Positions 51,689 through 61,590 of a stretch of 64,000 nucleotides of DNA are shown here, one piece after another. Position 1 is the stretch's first letter; each line of letters opens with the position of its first letter. Origin of the DNA: RHKX01 sp963743875. Its GTDB lineage: Bacteria > Actinomycetota > Thermoleophilia > Solirubrobacterales > 70-9. The position numbers were made by a program, and so were the translations under genes. The stretch is from positions 186,001 to 250,000 of the forward strand of contig CAVURM010000002.1 of assembly GCA_963743875.1 (NCBI GenBank), written 5' to 3'. The notes beneath the pieces are model-generated. The model had not been told where the DNA came from. It made no database searches and saw nothing but the letters and a program-made list of their open reading frames with translations.

Positions 51689-53256
51689 TGCCGGCAAGCT
51701 ACGAGGAGGCGTGCGAGCAACACGTCTGGGAGGTACCCGCCCGCTACAACATCGCCGCCGACGTCTGCGACAAGCACGACCCCGACGCCATGGCGATGCT
51801 TTGGGAGCGATACGACGGCGTGACCCGAGAACTGAGGTGGGGTGAGTTGCAGGCGCTCGCCAACCAGGCGGCGCATGTCCTCCGCGAGCGCGGCGTCGGC
51901 CCCGGGGACCGCGTGGCCGTCGTCCTGCCGCCGACGCCCGAAACAGCCGCGGTGTTCTTCGGCACCTGGAAGCTGGGCGCGATCCTGCTCTCGATGTCGG
52001 TGCTCTACGGCGACGACGGGATCCGCCACCGCCTCGGCGACGCCGAGCCGAAGATCCTCGTCACCGACGTCGCCAATGCCGCCCGCTTCGACGCCGACCT
52101 CGTCGGCGAGATCCTGATCCTCGACGACGATCTGCTGGCCGGCGCCCCGACCGACCACATCTGTGAGGACACCTCAGCCGACGACCCCGCGCAGCTCTAC
52201 TACACATCGGGAACGACCGGGAAGGCGAAGGGCATCGTCCACGCCCACCGCTACATCCTCGCCCACGAGGAGTTCGTCTATTGCCATGACGTTCAGCTAG
52301 GCGAGCGCTTCCACGGCATGGGGGAGTGGGCCTGGGCGGCCGGAATCAGTCCGCTGCTGGGTCCATGGCGACTCGGCGCGGTCCAGTGCGTCTACCAGCG
52401 CGAGGGCGGCTTCGATCCCGCCAAGCAGCTCGACTTCCTCTCCCGCAACGAGGTCACCAACGTCTTCACGACGCCGACGGCGATGCGGGCGACGATGGCG
52501 ATCGATGAAGCGGGGGAGAGGTACCCGCAGAGGTTCCGGATCGTCTGCAGCGCCGGGGAGCCGCTCAACCCGGAGGCGATCCGCTGGTTCCGCGAGCAGT
52601 ACGGGATCACGGTGCTCGACTACTACGGGTTGACCGAGTCCTACCCGCTCTGCGCCAACTTCCCGTTCATGGAGGTCCGCGAGGGATCGATGGGTAGACC
52701 GATGCCGGGCTGGGACGTGCAGATCCTCGACGAGGACGAGAACCCGGTGGCCCAGGGGGAGCGCGGGGAGATCTGCCTGCGCGCCCGCTCCAACCCGCAT
52801 TACCCGCTCGGCTACTGGCGGATGCCGGAAGCCAGCGAGGAAACCTTCGGCGGTAGTTGGTTCCACTCCAAGGACGCGGCGACGATGGACGAGGACGGAT
52901 ACGTCTGGTATGCCGGACGCGCCGACGACGTGATCATCGCCGCCGGTTACCGGATCGGCCCCTTCGAGGTCGAGTCCGCCTGCCTCGAGCACCCCGCCGT
53001 CGCCGAGGCTGCCGCCGTCGCCTCCCCCGACGAGGTCAAGGGCAATGTCGTCAAGGCGTTCATCGTCCTCACCGAGGGATCGGAGCCCTCCGACGAGCTC
53101 GCCGACGACATCAAGAGCCACGTCCGGGGTCGCCTCAGTGCCTACGCCTACCCTCGCAGGATCGAGTTCGTCCCCGAACTGCCGAAGACCCTGACCGGCA
53201 AGATCCGCCGGATCGAACTGCGGGAACGGGAAGCCGAGTCGGCGCAGAGCACCTGA
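51688..53256 (+). CDS. Acyl-CoA synthetase (AMP-forming)
   Basis: The 522-residue adenylate-forming ligase activates a carboxylic acid with ATP and CoA. Motifs are YYTSGTTGKAKGIVHAH (P-loop), VLDYYGLTES, YAGRADDVIIAAGYRIGPFE (hinge Asp) and the catalytic Lys in LPKTLTGKIRR. Overall length and sequence fit the medium-chain or aryl-CoA (benzoate-type) group. It is co-translated with the GH9 gene through TGATG, an odd pairing with no obvious pathway. Substrate unknown. Confidence 0.92.
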   Translation: MPASYEEACEQHVWEVPARYNIAADVCDKHDPDAMAMLWERYDGVTRELRWGELQALANQAAHVLRERGVGPGDRVAVVLPPTPETAAVFFGTWKLGAILLSMSVLYGDDGIRHRLGDAEPKILVTDVANAARFDADLVGEILILDDDLLAGAPTDHICEDTSADDPAQLYYTSGTTGKAKGIVHAHRYILAHEEFVYCHDVQLGERFHGMGEWAWAAGISPLLGPWRLGAVQCVYQREGGFDPAKQLDFLSRNEVTNVFTTPTAMRATMAIDEAGERYPQRFRIVCSAGEPLNPEAIRWFREQYGITVLDYYGLTESYPLCANFPFMEVREGSMGRPMPGWDVQILDEDENPVAQGERGEICLRARSNPHYPLGYWRMPEASEETFGGSWFHSKDAATMDEDGYVWYAGRADDVIIAAGYRIGPFEVESACLEHPAVAEAAAVASPDEVKGNVVKAFIVLTEGSEPSDELADDIKSHVRGRLSAYAYPRRIEFVPELPKTLTGKIRRIELREREAESAQST

Positions 53257-53378
53257 TCGGAGTTCGTCGGCACACGAGCCGCCGGCAATCAACGGCGGCC
53301 GGCAGCGAAGGACCTTGTTGGCGCATATGACGTTGCCCTACAACGCGAAATGCACCAGCAGTTACTGGGCGGGGTGGG
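53257..53378. other. Convergent gap with weak hairpin
   Basis: The 122-bp gap holds a 6-bp stem (CCGCCG at 53279, CGGCGG at 53293) that could end transcription from the acyl-CoA synthetase side. No gene is visible. Confidence 0.4.
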
Positions 53379-54809
53379 TCACGGCCCTTTGACGATCGCC
53401 GGTGGCACCCAGGTGCCGTTCAACGCTCGCTTGCCGGGCCCGTAGAGCCGCATGTTGAGGCGAAATGCGCCCGCCGGCGAGGGCAGCCAGTTGACGTCGG
53501 GGTCGGTCGGTTCGTCCGCTGAGATCGCGACGACGATCGAACCGTCATCGCGCTCGATCAGCGGCGGGTGACTCGGCCCGAGCGAATACCGGGCGATGGG
53601 GTTGTCGACGAGGTAGCCGTCGAAGTCGTACATCGTCAACGACCAGAAGTACTTCGCCGGCGGCAGGTCGTCGGCGGGGAAGACCATCTCGTAGTCGTTG
53701 GCGCCGTCCATCAGGTTGCCGTCGGAGTCGGCGAGGGCCGCGGGATAGATCGCCTCCTCGGGCGTGTTGGCACCGATGCCGACGACGGCGATCCGCGCCC
53801 GGTACTCGTAGTCGGTGCCGAAGGCGCCGATGATCGGGTCGGCGGTTACCCAGCCCTTGGCGGCGACCGATTGCTGCAGGAAGCTGAGCCTCGATCGGGT
53901 CGGCAGCGCGACCGCCTCGGCTGCGACCGCGTCGTAGAGAGCGTCGGTCACGTCGGTGGGAAGGTCCATGTCCTCGGGCGAGAGGCCGGGGCCGACGCCG
54001 AGCGGAGCGAGTTGCTCGAGTAGAGGCTGGTCGCGTTTCGGCGGCGGGTTGGTGACGAGCGCCTCGTTGAGCTGGCTGATGAACTCCGGCCCGCTTGTCG
54101 GGACCGGAAACTTGGAGGGCGCACCCTTACCCCGGTAACAGTCGGCGGGAAGCTTGAACCCGGCGCCGTTGAGCTTCGTCAGCTTGTACCGCTTCATCAG
54201 GTTGTACGCCTTCGCCTGGTCGGCCTCGTCGCCGGCGAGGGTCCTACCGATCACCCAGACCCGCCGGTACTTCGATTTGATCACCGGCCCCGAGAGCTTC
54301 GCCTTCTCCAGCTTGCGTTTGCTCGCCTTGCTCTCGTTCCAGCTGATCGCGAACTTCCCCGCCTTCGAACCGGTCGTTCGGGTCCCGACGTAGTCGATGA
54401 CATTCGTATAGGGGTCGACCAGCTCGAAGTCGAAGAAGCGGCCGGAAAGGTCGGGGTGCTTGAGGACGATCGGGCCCTTCTTCAGGTCGATCTGGCTGAG
54501 CGAGTAGAGCGTGTCGGTATTCGGGGCGACGACGGTCGTGTCGCTCGGGGTGGCGAACTGCGAGGCGTTGGCGAAATGGTTGATCGGGGCGTTCCCCTGG
54601 CCGTCCGGACACGGGACGCTGCTCATCTCGTGCCTGATCCGCAGCATGTCGAGAAGCGGGAACCCGTAGACGTATGCCTGCCGGCCGAGCTCGGCGGCCT
54701 GTTCGGCCGTCGGCGTGGCGGCGGCCGCTTGACCCGGGCCGCCGGCCGCCCAAGTGGCGACCAGGACGATCACCCCTGCGAACCCCCGTCTCAACGCCGT
54801 CGCCGACAT
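53379..54809 (-). CDS. Secreted DUF1254/DUF1214 protein
   Basis: The 476-residue protein has a signal peptide (about residues 8-31, GFAGVIVLVATWAAGGPGQA). A DUF1254 module (AYVYGFPLLDMLRIRHEMSS, VVAPNTDTLYSLSQIDLKKG, VDPYTNVIDYVGTRTTG) is followed by a DUF1214 module (PADDLPPAKYFWSLTMYDFD, RYSLGPSHPPLIERDDGSIV, NWLPSPAG). The family is widespread and periplasmic; function is not established. It is downstream of the secreted propeller protein on the same strand (11-bp gap), so the two are probably co-expressed surface proteins. Confidence 0.88.
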   Translation of the reverse strand: MSATALRRGFAGVIVLVATWAAGGPGQAAAATPTAEQAAELGRQAYVYGFPLLDMLRIRHEMSSVPCPDGQGNAPINHFANASQFATPSDTTVVAPNTDTLYSLSQIDLKKGPIVLKHPDLSGRFFDFELVDPYTNVIDYVGTRTTGSKAGKFAISWNESKASKRKLEKAKLSGPVIKSKYRRVWVIGRTLAGDEADQAKAYNLMKRYKLTKLNGAGFKLPADCYRGKGAPSKFPVPTSGPEFISQLNEALVTNPPPKRDQPLLEQLAPLGVGPGLSPEDMDLPTDVTDALYDAVAAEAVALPTRSRLSFLQQSVAAKGWVTADPIIGAFGTDYEYRARIAVVGIGANTPEEAIYPAALADSDGNLMDGANDYEMVFPADDLPPAKYFWSLTMYDFDGYLVDNPIARYSLGPSHPPLIERDDGSIVVAISADEPTDPDVNWLPSPAGAFRLNMRLYGPGKRALNGTWVPPAIVKGP

Positions 54810-54820
54810 CGGTCCTCAGC

Positions 54821-56317
54821 TCAGTTGCCGTCGCGGAGCGCGACGATGCCGCCGATCACACCGAGGTAGGCGGTCCCGTCGGGGCCGAGCGCAAGGCCCG
54901 CGTAGTTGTTGTTGAAAACCAGCCCTGAGCCGGCGTACTTGGTCCAGGCCGTTTCACCGGTCCGGTAGTCGATCGCGGTCCAGAAGTAGCCCTGGTTGCT
55001 CGGATCCTCCGGCCGCGAGTAGGTGTAGATCAGCCCGGTCTTGGTCGAGAGCTTGGGGACCACAGTGGGGGAGCGGACCTCGGTGTTGGTCCACTTCTCG
55101 GTGCAGCCCTTGCCGTCCTTGTCGATGTCGATCCGGGTGAAGCCCGGCTCGGTGACGGCCCCGGAGTTGACGCCGAACGGGTCCTGGTAGCCGTAGTTGT
55201 TCTCGACGATCAGGGAGCGCTTCGTGGCCATCAGGGAGTTCTCCGTGGCACTGGCGCCCTGGGAGAACACCGGCACCTTGCAGACCACGCGCTTCTGCTT
55301 CTTCTCGAGGTTCGTCTTGGTCCTGTAGACGACGACGTTCATCGGATCGGCGTTGTCGGTGATCGCGACGTAGCCGCCGTCGAGGTTCGTTGGGGTGGTC
55401 CCGGAGCCGGCGTCGACCTGGCTGGGCTTGACGATTCCGGAGTTCGGGTACTTCTGCTGCCAGAGAATCTTCGGCTTGTCGTTCTTGTTCGCCTTCAGCT
55501 TGTACATGCGTTTGTTGGAGACGACGTAGACGCCACTGGAGTCGACCGAGAAGGAGTTCTCGATCTCCTCGCCGTCGTCGAGCTGGATCGTCTTCAGGTC
55601 GCCCGTCTTTCGATCGAGCGTGCCGATCTTCGCGTTCGCCTTCGAGACGAACCAGATCCGGCCGTCGTAGTCGGGCAATGCCGAGGTGATCCGCTCGGTG
55701 TCGGGGTCGAGGACGCTGGTGAGGTCGTAGTCGCGCTCGATCGTGAGCGTGTTGCCGTCGTTCCCCTCGCCGATCCGGTAGATGTGGTCGGTCTTCGTCG
55801 CCGCCCAGATCTTGTCGTTCTGGTCGACGAAGAAGTAGCCGCCGCCCGTGAAGTTCTGGTAGGCGGGGGTGTTGGGCGGGTTCGGGGCCGTCGGCATGTC
55901 GAGCGTGTCGATCGGCGCCAGGGTGACGGGATCAATCAACCTGATCTGCGGAGGGAACGGGATCGAGGGACAGCTGGTCAGGATCCGCCCCTGCGAGTCG
56001 AAGGTGATCGAGCCGCAGAGCGACGACGGGTAGGCGTAGCTGTCGGTCGCGAGGTTCTTGCCGAGGGGGCCCTTGCGGTTGTAGGCGTCCGTCATCCACG
56101 AGTCGTTGTGGATGTTGGAGTTCGGGTCGTCCGTCATGAACGGGTTCTGTTCGGGCACCGTCGGGTTGTTGATCGGGTTCTTGACCGCGACCTCCCCGGT
56201 GGACGTGGGGATCGACGGCGTGCCCGGGTCGACGATCGGAGCGGCATGTGCGGTGGCGACGACGACGAGCGTGGTGGCGACGACTGTGCCGACGAACGAT
56301 GTGACTCTCATGAACAT
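54821..56317 (-). CDS. Secreted beta-propeller-like protein
   Basis: The 498-residue protein has a signal peptide (about residues 4-25, VGTVVATTLVVVATAHA). The long all-beta chain shows recurrent blade-like motifs such as SITFDSQGRILTSC, GRIWFVSKANAKIGTLDRKT, YFWTAIDYRTGETAWTKYAG and LALGPDGTAYLGV. They suggest a PQQ/YVTN-type propeller, but no cofactor residues stand out. Two near-adjacent ATG codons (56317 and 56311) are possible starts. It precedes the DUF1254 gene in a likely operon. Confidence 0.72.
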   Translation of the reverse strand: MFMRVTSFVGTVVATTLVVVATAHAAPIVDPGTPSIPTSTGEVAVKNPINNPTVPEQNPFMTDDPNSNIHNDSWMTDAYNRKGPLGKNLATDSYAYPSSLCGSITFDSQGRILTSCPSIPFPPQIRLIDPVTLAPIDTLDMPTAPNPPNTPAYQNFTGGGYFFVDQNDKIWAATKTDHIYRIGEGNDGNTLTIERDYDLTSVLDPDTERITSALPDYDGRIWFVSKANAKIGTLDRKTGDLKTIQLDDGEEIENSFSVDSSGVYVVSNKRMYKLKANKNDKPKILWQQKYPNSGIVKPSQVDAGSGTTPTNLDGGYVAITDNADPMNVVVYRTKTNLEKKQKRVVCKVPVFSQGASATENSLMATKRSLIVENNYGYQDPFGVNSGAVTEPGFTRIDIDKDGKGCTEKWTNTEVRSPTVVPKLSTKTGLIYTYSRPEDPSNQGYFWTAIDYRTGETAWTKYAGSGLVFNNNYAGLALGPDGTAYLGVIGGIVALRDGN

Positions 56318-56319
56318 CC

Positions 56320-57600
56320 TTACCCCGTAATTGGTCGTGGTGGCTGACTTTCCGCTATTGATATTACGTCAGCAGCAATGGCCTGCGCGCCGGTTGCGAA
56401 CCGATCGATCTCGGCGCCCGGCGTCGTCCCCCCGGTTCGCATGTAGACGCAGATCGCGTGTCTGGAGGTCGAGATCCCGTATCCGGCGGACCTGACCGCC
56501 TGAATGACCGAGGCCGGCAGCCCGTCGCCGACGCCAGGGACGCCGACGTCCTCAGGGTCGATCCACGTGACCGGCAGCTCCACGGGGCTCGGGGTCGCAA
56601 GCGCCACGTACTCCTGCTCCATGTCCACCTCGCTGGAGAACTCGAGCCAGGCGAGGCTCCCATCGAGCTCGCCGCCAGGCAACCGTCCCGTTGCCACTCC
56701 CGTGGCGGCTCCAGGCATCGCCAGCCCGATGTAGCGAGCGTGGAAGTCCGCCGGCGACTCCACCGTCAATCCGCGCTCCGTCGCGTAACCCGCGATGCCG
56801 TCGTCCTCGGCGGCGAACCGCGCGGCCCAGAGGATGGCCTTGACGATCCGCCCGTGCTTCGGCGCATTCGCCCACTGCGCGTATGCGGCGGCGCTGTCGA
56901 CCTCGGCGGCTCGACCGAGGCGGTCCGCCTCCTCCAGCACCTCGTCACGGATTCGCGACGCCACCAGGCCTCCGGCTTCCAGCAGCAGGTCGAGCGCCCC
57001 CGCGTCGACCTCGCCGGTGAGCGAGCCGGGCTGCCCGCGCCACTGCGGCGTCTCGCAGGTGAAGACGCCGAGGTCGAGTTTGAAGCCGAAATCGACGGGC
57101 GTCGTGTGAGCCAGCCAATCGATGAACTTGGGGGAGAAGAGCTGGAAGATCCAGATCTGAGCCTGACCGGGGGCGACCTCGACCTTGAACCGCCGGTCGA
57201 GCTCGACGCTCTCGAACCGCTGGGACTGCCGCTCGCGCTGGTCGCCGCCCCAGTAATACAGACCTCCCGTGAGCTCGTCGGGCCGGCAGCAGAGCATCGG
57301 CACGTACCCGACGCTCTCGGGAATACGGGCGACCATGATCGTGTGCTGGCCCTTGACGTCGACGCCGAGGGTGCGGCCGAACATCGCCTGATGACGAAGG
57401 CGGCCGATCGCGCCGCCGGGCAACTCTCCCGCCAGTGACCAGACCGCGTGCTTCACCGGACCGGGCTGCTGCGCGGCGGGTACGTATCCCGGGAACGGCT
57501 GCTCCTCGCGCAGCACTAGGCCCCGGGCATCCGCGAACTCCTGCAACGCCGTCTCGGTCCGCCGCAGATCCTCGAGCGCCTCCTCTCGTCCTCCCAGCAT
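56320..57600 (-). CDS. Conserved protein of unknown function
   Basis: The 426-residue protein has no signal peptide or membrane helix. The region FESVELDRRFKVEVAPGQAQ then FQLFSPKFIDWLAHT resembles blocks seen in DUF3137-like actinobacterial proteins, but the match is weak. It has a mixed alpha/beta composition and few Cys. The gene ends 3 bp before the propeller gene's start on the same strand, so it may head that operon. No function can be assigned. Confidence 0.6.
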   Translation of the reverse strand: MLGGREEALEDLRRTETALQEFADARGLVLREEQPFPGYVPAAQQPGPVKHAVWSLAGELPGGAIGRLRHQAMFGRTLGVDVKGQHTIMVARIPESVGYVPMLCCRPDELTGGLYYWGGDQRERQSQRFESVELDRRFKVEVAPGQAQIWIFQLFSPKFIDWLAHTTPVDFGFKLDLGVFTCETPQWRGQPGSLTGEVDAGALDLLLEAGGLVASRIRDEVLEEADRLGRAAEVDSAAAYAQWANAPKHGRIVKAILWAARFAAEDDGIAGYATERGLTVESPADFHARYIGLAMPGAATGVATGRLPGGELDGSLAWLEFSSEVDMEQEYVALATPSPVELPVTWIDPEDVGVPGVGDGLPASVIQAVRSAGYGISTSRHAICVYMRTGGTTPGAEIDRFATGAQAIAADVISIAESQPPRPITG

Positions 57601-57684
57601 CGGTTGAGGTTAGAGGGTGCGCACATGATAGAAAACAGGCCCGCAACCTAAATGGGGGTTAAAGATCAAGTGAGAACCGAAACC

Positions 57685-58146
57685 ATGTACCGAAAGGGCA
57701 TCTTGTCCGCCCTCGCGCTGGTCCTGCTGCTCGGGCTCGGAGCTTGTGGTGGCGATGACTCCACCGACAGCTCCGAAGCTTCCACGAGCACCGAGATTTC
57801 GGCGGAAACCGTCGAGGTGACGGCGACGGAGTACGAGTTCGCCCTCTCGACGAACCCGACCACCGAGACCACGAGCATCGAGTTCGTCAACGACGGCGCG
57901 GAGCCGCATGCGCTCGTCTTCGCGAAGCTCAACGAAGGCTTCACAGTCGACGAAGCCTTCGAACTCGAGGGCAAGAAGGGCTCGGCGGTGAATTACGGAT
58001 CGACCGGCGCGGAGCCCGGCAAGACGGCGACGCTGGCGATCAAGAAGCCGATCGAGCCCGGCGACTACGTCCTGCTCTGCCCGATCGGTGGTCCCGACGG
58101 GCCGCACTACAAGCTCGGACAGCTCGCCGAGTTCGCGATCGAGTAA
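57685..58146 (+). CDS. Cupredoxin-like lipoprotein
   Basis: The 153-residue lipoprotein (Cys21 in LLLGLGACGGDD) has a single cupredoxin fold. Copper ligands seen are His75 (AEPHALVF), Cys132 (VLLCPIGG) and His141 (GPHYKLGQ). The position of the usual axial Met appears to be Gln146. It could shuttle electrons or store copper at the outer face. ATG 57685 is preferred for the signal sequence; an ATG at 57652 adds 11 residues. CsoR lies 17 kb away, so copper regulation is only a guess. Confidence 0.78.
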   Translation: MYRKGILSALALVLLLGLGACGGDDSTDSSEASTSTEISAETVEVTATEYEFALSTNPTTETTSIEFVNDGAEPHALVFAKLNEGFTVDEAFELEGKKGSAVNYGSTGAEPGKTATLAIKKPIEPGDYVLLCPIGGPDGPHYKLGQLAEFAIE

Positions 58147-58150
58147 TCGT

Positions 58151-61100
58151 TCAGGACGAGGCGGTGGAGGCGGCCGAGGACGCGGTCGCCCTACCGCTCT
58201 CGGCCCTGCGGACGGGGGGCTCCAGAAAGCGGCCGACGAGCGGTACCTCGAGGAAGCCCTCGATGCTGGCGTAGAGGATTGCGACCTTGACGAGATCGCC
58301 GGGTTGGTCGATGACGATCGATCGCGGCAGCCACTCGGGGTTGAACTTCTCGTTGAAGTCGCGCAGCGACTGGATCTGGAAGAACGGGTTCAGGGCCCTG
58401 GCGACGCGCCGCTGGATCCGGCCGCCGATCCCCATTCCCTCGGCGTCGTCGAGCAGGCGACCCCAGGCCGCGAAGTTCAGCGACAGCCGCTCGACCCCGC
58501 TCGCCCCGAGGCTGAGGGCGGCGTTGGCGATCAGGTATTCGGTCAGCCCGTTGGCGGAGTCGGGCCGACGTCGCATCAGATCCAGTGAATATCCCGGGCT
58601 CTCCCCATAGCAGGGGACGAAGCGCAGGAAACCGGCCACGCGACCCTCGCCGTCGGTGGACCGCTCGCGGGCAATCGCGATCACGAAATCCTCCTCCTCA
58701 CCCTCGACGTCCTGGCCCAGCTCCATCGTGAAGCCGCGTTCGTCGGCCCCGTCCCGCCACTCCTCGCTGATCTCGTTGAGCTCCTTGATCAGGCCCGGCG
58801 AAGCCTCCGTCTCCTTGATCATGCCGAAGTCGTGGTCCTTGCCGACGCGGGTGACGGCGGCGCGGACGGCCTTCATGTCGCCCCCTTCCAGGGTGAAGTC
58901 CCCGCAATGCAGGATGGCCTCGTCACCGAGGTAGAGGGAATGCATGCCGCGATCGCGGTAGACGGGCGTGGTCTCCTCGCGGACCGCGAGGAATGCGACC
59001 CCCCAGCCCTCCTCGGCGCAGAAGGCGAGGAACTCGTCGAGCACCTCGCCCATCTCCTCGGGCGGCCCGATCGGATCGGCAGCGACCATCGCGTAGCCCC
59101 GGACGTAGGCGTAGGCGATGACCGAACGGCCGTCGGCGGAGAAGAAGTAGCTCTTGTCGCGACGGAGGGCGAAGTAGGCGAGCGTGTCGGAGCCGTAGGC
59201 GCGGACGATCTCCCGAGCCCGGTCGCGGGCCTCTCGCTCGGGGGCGCGGTCGCGAATCAGCGGCCGGAACACGAGGTAGAGGAAGGTGAGCAACCCGACG
59301 ATCCCGAGGACGAGCAGGGCGTCGCTGAAGAACTCCCTGAATACCGTGTGGTCGAACTCGTAGGTGCTGTCGATCCCGACCAGCCCCCCGTAGGTCGCCT
59401 CGAGCATGCCGCCGAAGCTCAACTCGGGGGTCACGAAGTCGCGTTGGGTCAGCAGTGAGACGAAGCCGAACACACCGACCACGACGAGGAAGAACGGTAC
59501 GAACAGAATCGCCTGTTTGAGCGAGCTCGCATCGCCGTGGGCCCGGAACTCGGTCCGGAAGGACGCCAGGGCGACCAGCATCCCGATGTCGAGCGCCGCC
59601 GCGACCGGATCCGGCCCCTTGATCAGGTGGACGAGCGCCGCCGCCGCGAACAGGAACATCGCGATCGCCCAGGCTCGTCGTTTGCCGCGGGCGAGCTGTA
59701 CGGCGACGGTGATCAGCCCCAGGCCGAGGACGGCGGAGACGATGAACAGGTAGGAGCGGTCGGTCTGCGTCAGCAGGTCGCCGAAGCCGAGCGAGAGATG
59801 AATGACGGGAAGCGTCGGCAAGAGCGAGGAGAGACCGAGCAGCGCGGTCAGCCAGGCCAGGACGTGTGGTGCGCGGGAGCGTCGCGGTGGCCCGGTCCAT
59901 CGCGTCGGCGTCTGGATCGGCGGCCCCAGGGCCGGCGCTGGGGCCTCGCCGCCGACATCGAGGTCGAGCTTCGCCGGGGCCTCCTCCTTCGTTCCGCCCT
60001 CCTCGGGGCGCAGCGTCGGGAAGAGGATCACGTCACGGATCGTGTCGGCGCCGGTGATCAGCATCACGAGCCGGTCGATCCCGATCCCGAGCCCGCCGGT
60101 CGGGGGCAGCCCGTACTCGAGCGCTTCGACGTAGTCGTCGTCGACGGGCTCGACCTCCTCGTCGCCGCCGGCCTGGAGCTTTGCCTCGGACGCAAAGCGC
60201 CCCGCCTGATCGACGGGGTCGTTGAGCTCGGAGTAGGCGTTCGCGAGCTCGCGCGCGGCCACGACAAGCTCGAAGCGTTCGGTCAGGGTCGGATCGTCGC
60301 GATGCGCGCGGGCGAGGGGGGACGTTTCGCGAGGATGATCCATGACGAAGGTCGGCTCGATCAGCTTCGCCTCGCAGGTCTCGTCGTAGACCTCGCTCAT
60401 GATCTTGCCCGCGCCCCAGACGTCCAGCCACTCGACCCCGAAGCGCTCCGCGATCTCCCGGGCTTCGGCGATCGGCATCGAAGGGTGCATCTTGACGCCG
60501 GTGTTCTCCTCGATCAGCTCGGCCATCGTCGCCCTGCGATAGCCCGCCTTCATATCCACCTTCCGGCCGTCGATGTCGATCATCGTGTGGCCGTTGGCGG
60601 CCATGCAGGAGGCCTCGATGATCTCCTCGGTCAGATCCATCATGTCGTGGTAATCGCCGAATGCCTGGTAGGCCTCGAGCAGGGTGAATTCGGGGTTGTG
60701 TCGGGTGTCGAGTCCCTCGTTGCGGAATACGCGGCTGACCTCGAAGACCCGGTTCATGCCGCCGACGATCAGCCGTTTCAGCGGTAGCTCGAGCGCGATC
60801 CGCAGGTACATGTCGATATCGAGCGCGTTGTGGTGGGTGATGAACGGTCGCGCGGCGGCGCCGCCGGCCTGGCTGAGAAGGACGGGGGTCTCGACCTCGC
60901 GGAAGCCCTTCTCCATGAGCACGTTGCGGACGGCTGAGATCACCGTCGATCGCTTCTCGAAGACGACGCGCGAGTCGTCGTCGACGATCAGGTCGAGATG
61001 ACGACGTCGGTACCTGGCCTCCGGGTCGGTGAGCCCGTGTCGCATGTCGGGGAGCGGCCGCAGGGCCTTCGAGAGCAACGCGAAGGTCTCGATCCTGACC

Positions 61101-61546
61101 GACAGCTCGCCGCGCCTGCTTGTGACCACGATGCCCTCGGCACCGATCCAGTCGCCGAGGTCGAGGGCGTTGAGGTCGTGAATCGCGTCCTCGCCGAGCC
61201 CGTCGCGGGTCGCGATCAGCTGGATCTTTGCGGTCTCGTCCCGCAGATCGATGAAGTCGAGGCCACCGTGGCGGCGCAGGGCGACGACCCGGCCGGCGAT
61301 GCTGACGCGCTCGCCGGAGTCGGCCCCGGGTCCCAGCTCGTCGAAGCGTTCGTGGATCTCGGCGGCGGTGTGGTCGCGGTCGAAGCGGACCGGGTAGGGC
61401 TCAATGCCGCGGTCCCGCATCGCGTCGAGCTTGGCGAGGCGATGGGCGCGCTCTTCCTGGATGAATCGCGACCCGTCCTTGGCCTCGGAATCCTCTCCCG
61501 ATCCCGCAGATCCCTCTTCCTCCGGGTGCCCGTCGGTTGCCACCAT
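58151..61546 (-). CDS. Lysyl-tRNA synthetase fused to MprF-like lysyltransferase
   Basis: The 1131-residue protein has, in order, an acidic N-terminus; a class II LysRS (about residues 45-525) with anticodon domain EPYPVRFDRDHTAAEIHERF, FRNEGLDTRHNPEFTLLEAYQAF-type motif 2 and GGLGIGIDRLVMLITG motif 3; a linker; six membrane helices (about 565-765); and a DUF2156 lysyl-phosphatidylglycerol synthase domain (about 775-1095, RRDKSYFFSADGRSVIAYAY, SLDLMRRRPDSANGLTEYLI). It would charge tRNA-Lys and transfer lysine to membrane lipid, giving cationic-peptide resistance. M. tuberculosis LysX has the opposite order. ATG 61546 has GGAAGG upstream. Confidence 0.92.
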   Translation of the reverse strand: MVATDGHPEEEGSAGSGEDSEAKDGSRFIQEERAHRLAKLDAMRDRGIEPYPVRFDRDHTAAEIHERFDELGPGADSGERVSIAGRVVALRRHGGLDFIDLRDETAKIQLIATRDGLGEDAIHDLNALDLGDWIGAEGIVVTSRRGELSVRIETFALLSKALRPLPDMRHGLTDPEARYRRRHLDLIVDDDSRVVFEKRSTVISAVRNVLMEKGFREVETPVLLSQAGGAAARPFITHHNALDIDMYLRIALELPLKRLIVGGMNRVFEVSRVFRNEGLDTRHNPEFTLLEAYQAFGDYHDMMDLTEEIIEASCMAANGHTMIDIDGRKVDMKAGYRRATMAELIEENTGVKMHPSMPIAEAREIAERFGVEWLDVWGAGKIMSEVYDETCEAKLIEPTFVMDHPRETSPLARAHRDDPTLTERFELVVAARELANAYSELNDPVDQAGRFASEAKLQAGGDEEVEPVDDDYVEALEYGLPPTGGLGIGIDRLVMLITGADTIRDVILFPTLRPEEGGTKEEAPAKLDLDVGGEAPAPALGPPIQTPTRWTGPPRRSRAPHVLAWLTALLGLSSLLPTLPVIHLSLGFGDLLTQTDRSYLFIVSAVLGLGLITVAVQLARGKRRAWAIAMFLFAAAALVHLIKGPDPVAAALDIGMLVALASFRTEFRAHGDASSLKQAILFVPFFLVVVGVFGFVSLLTQRDFVTPELSFGGMLEATYGGLVGIDSTYEFDHTVFREFFSDALLVLGIVGLLTFLYLVFRPLIRDRAPEREARDRAREIVRAYGSDTLAYFALRRDKSYFFSADGRSVIAYAYVRGYAMVAADPIGPPEEMGEVLDEFLAFCAEEGWGVAFLAVREETTPVYRDRGMHSLYLGDEAILHCGDFTLEGGDMKAVRAAVTRVGKDHDFGMIKETEASPGLIKELNEISEEWRDGADERGFTMELGQDVEGEEEDFVIAIARERSTDGEGRVAGFLRFVPCYGESPGYSLDLMRRRPDSANGLTEYLIANAALSLGASGVERLSLNFAAWGRLLDDAEGMGIGGRIQRRVARALNPFFQIQSLRDFNEKFNPEWLPRSIVIDQPGDLVKVAILYASIEGFLEVPLVGRFLEPPVRRAESGRATASSAASTASS

Positions 61547-61590
61547 TCGCCTTCCGTCGTTTGCGGCCCGCACTCTGACAGGATTCGGAA

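Noticed and set aside
49847..51697. A minus-strand open frame that continues for about 600 codons upstream of the 82-residue DUF6812-like gene
   Set aside because: It lies fully antisense to the GH9 gene, whose motifs are clear. High GC makes such antisense frames common. Only the last 82 codons resemble a protein.
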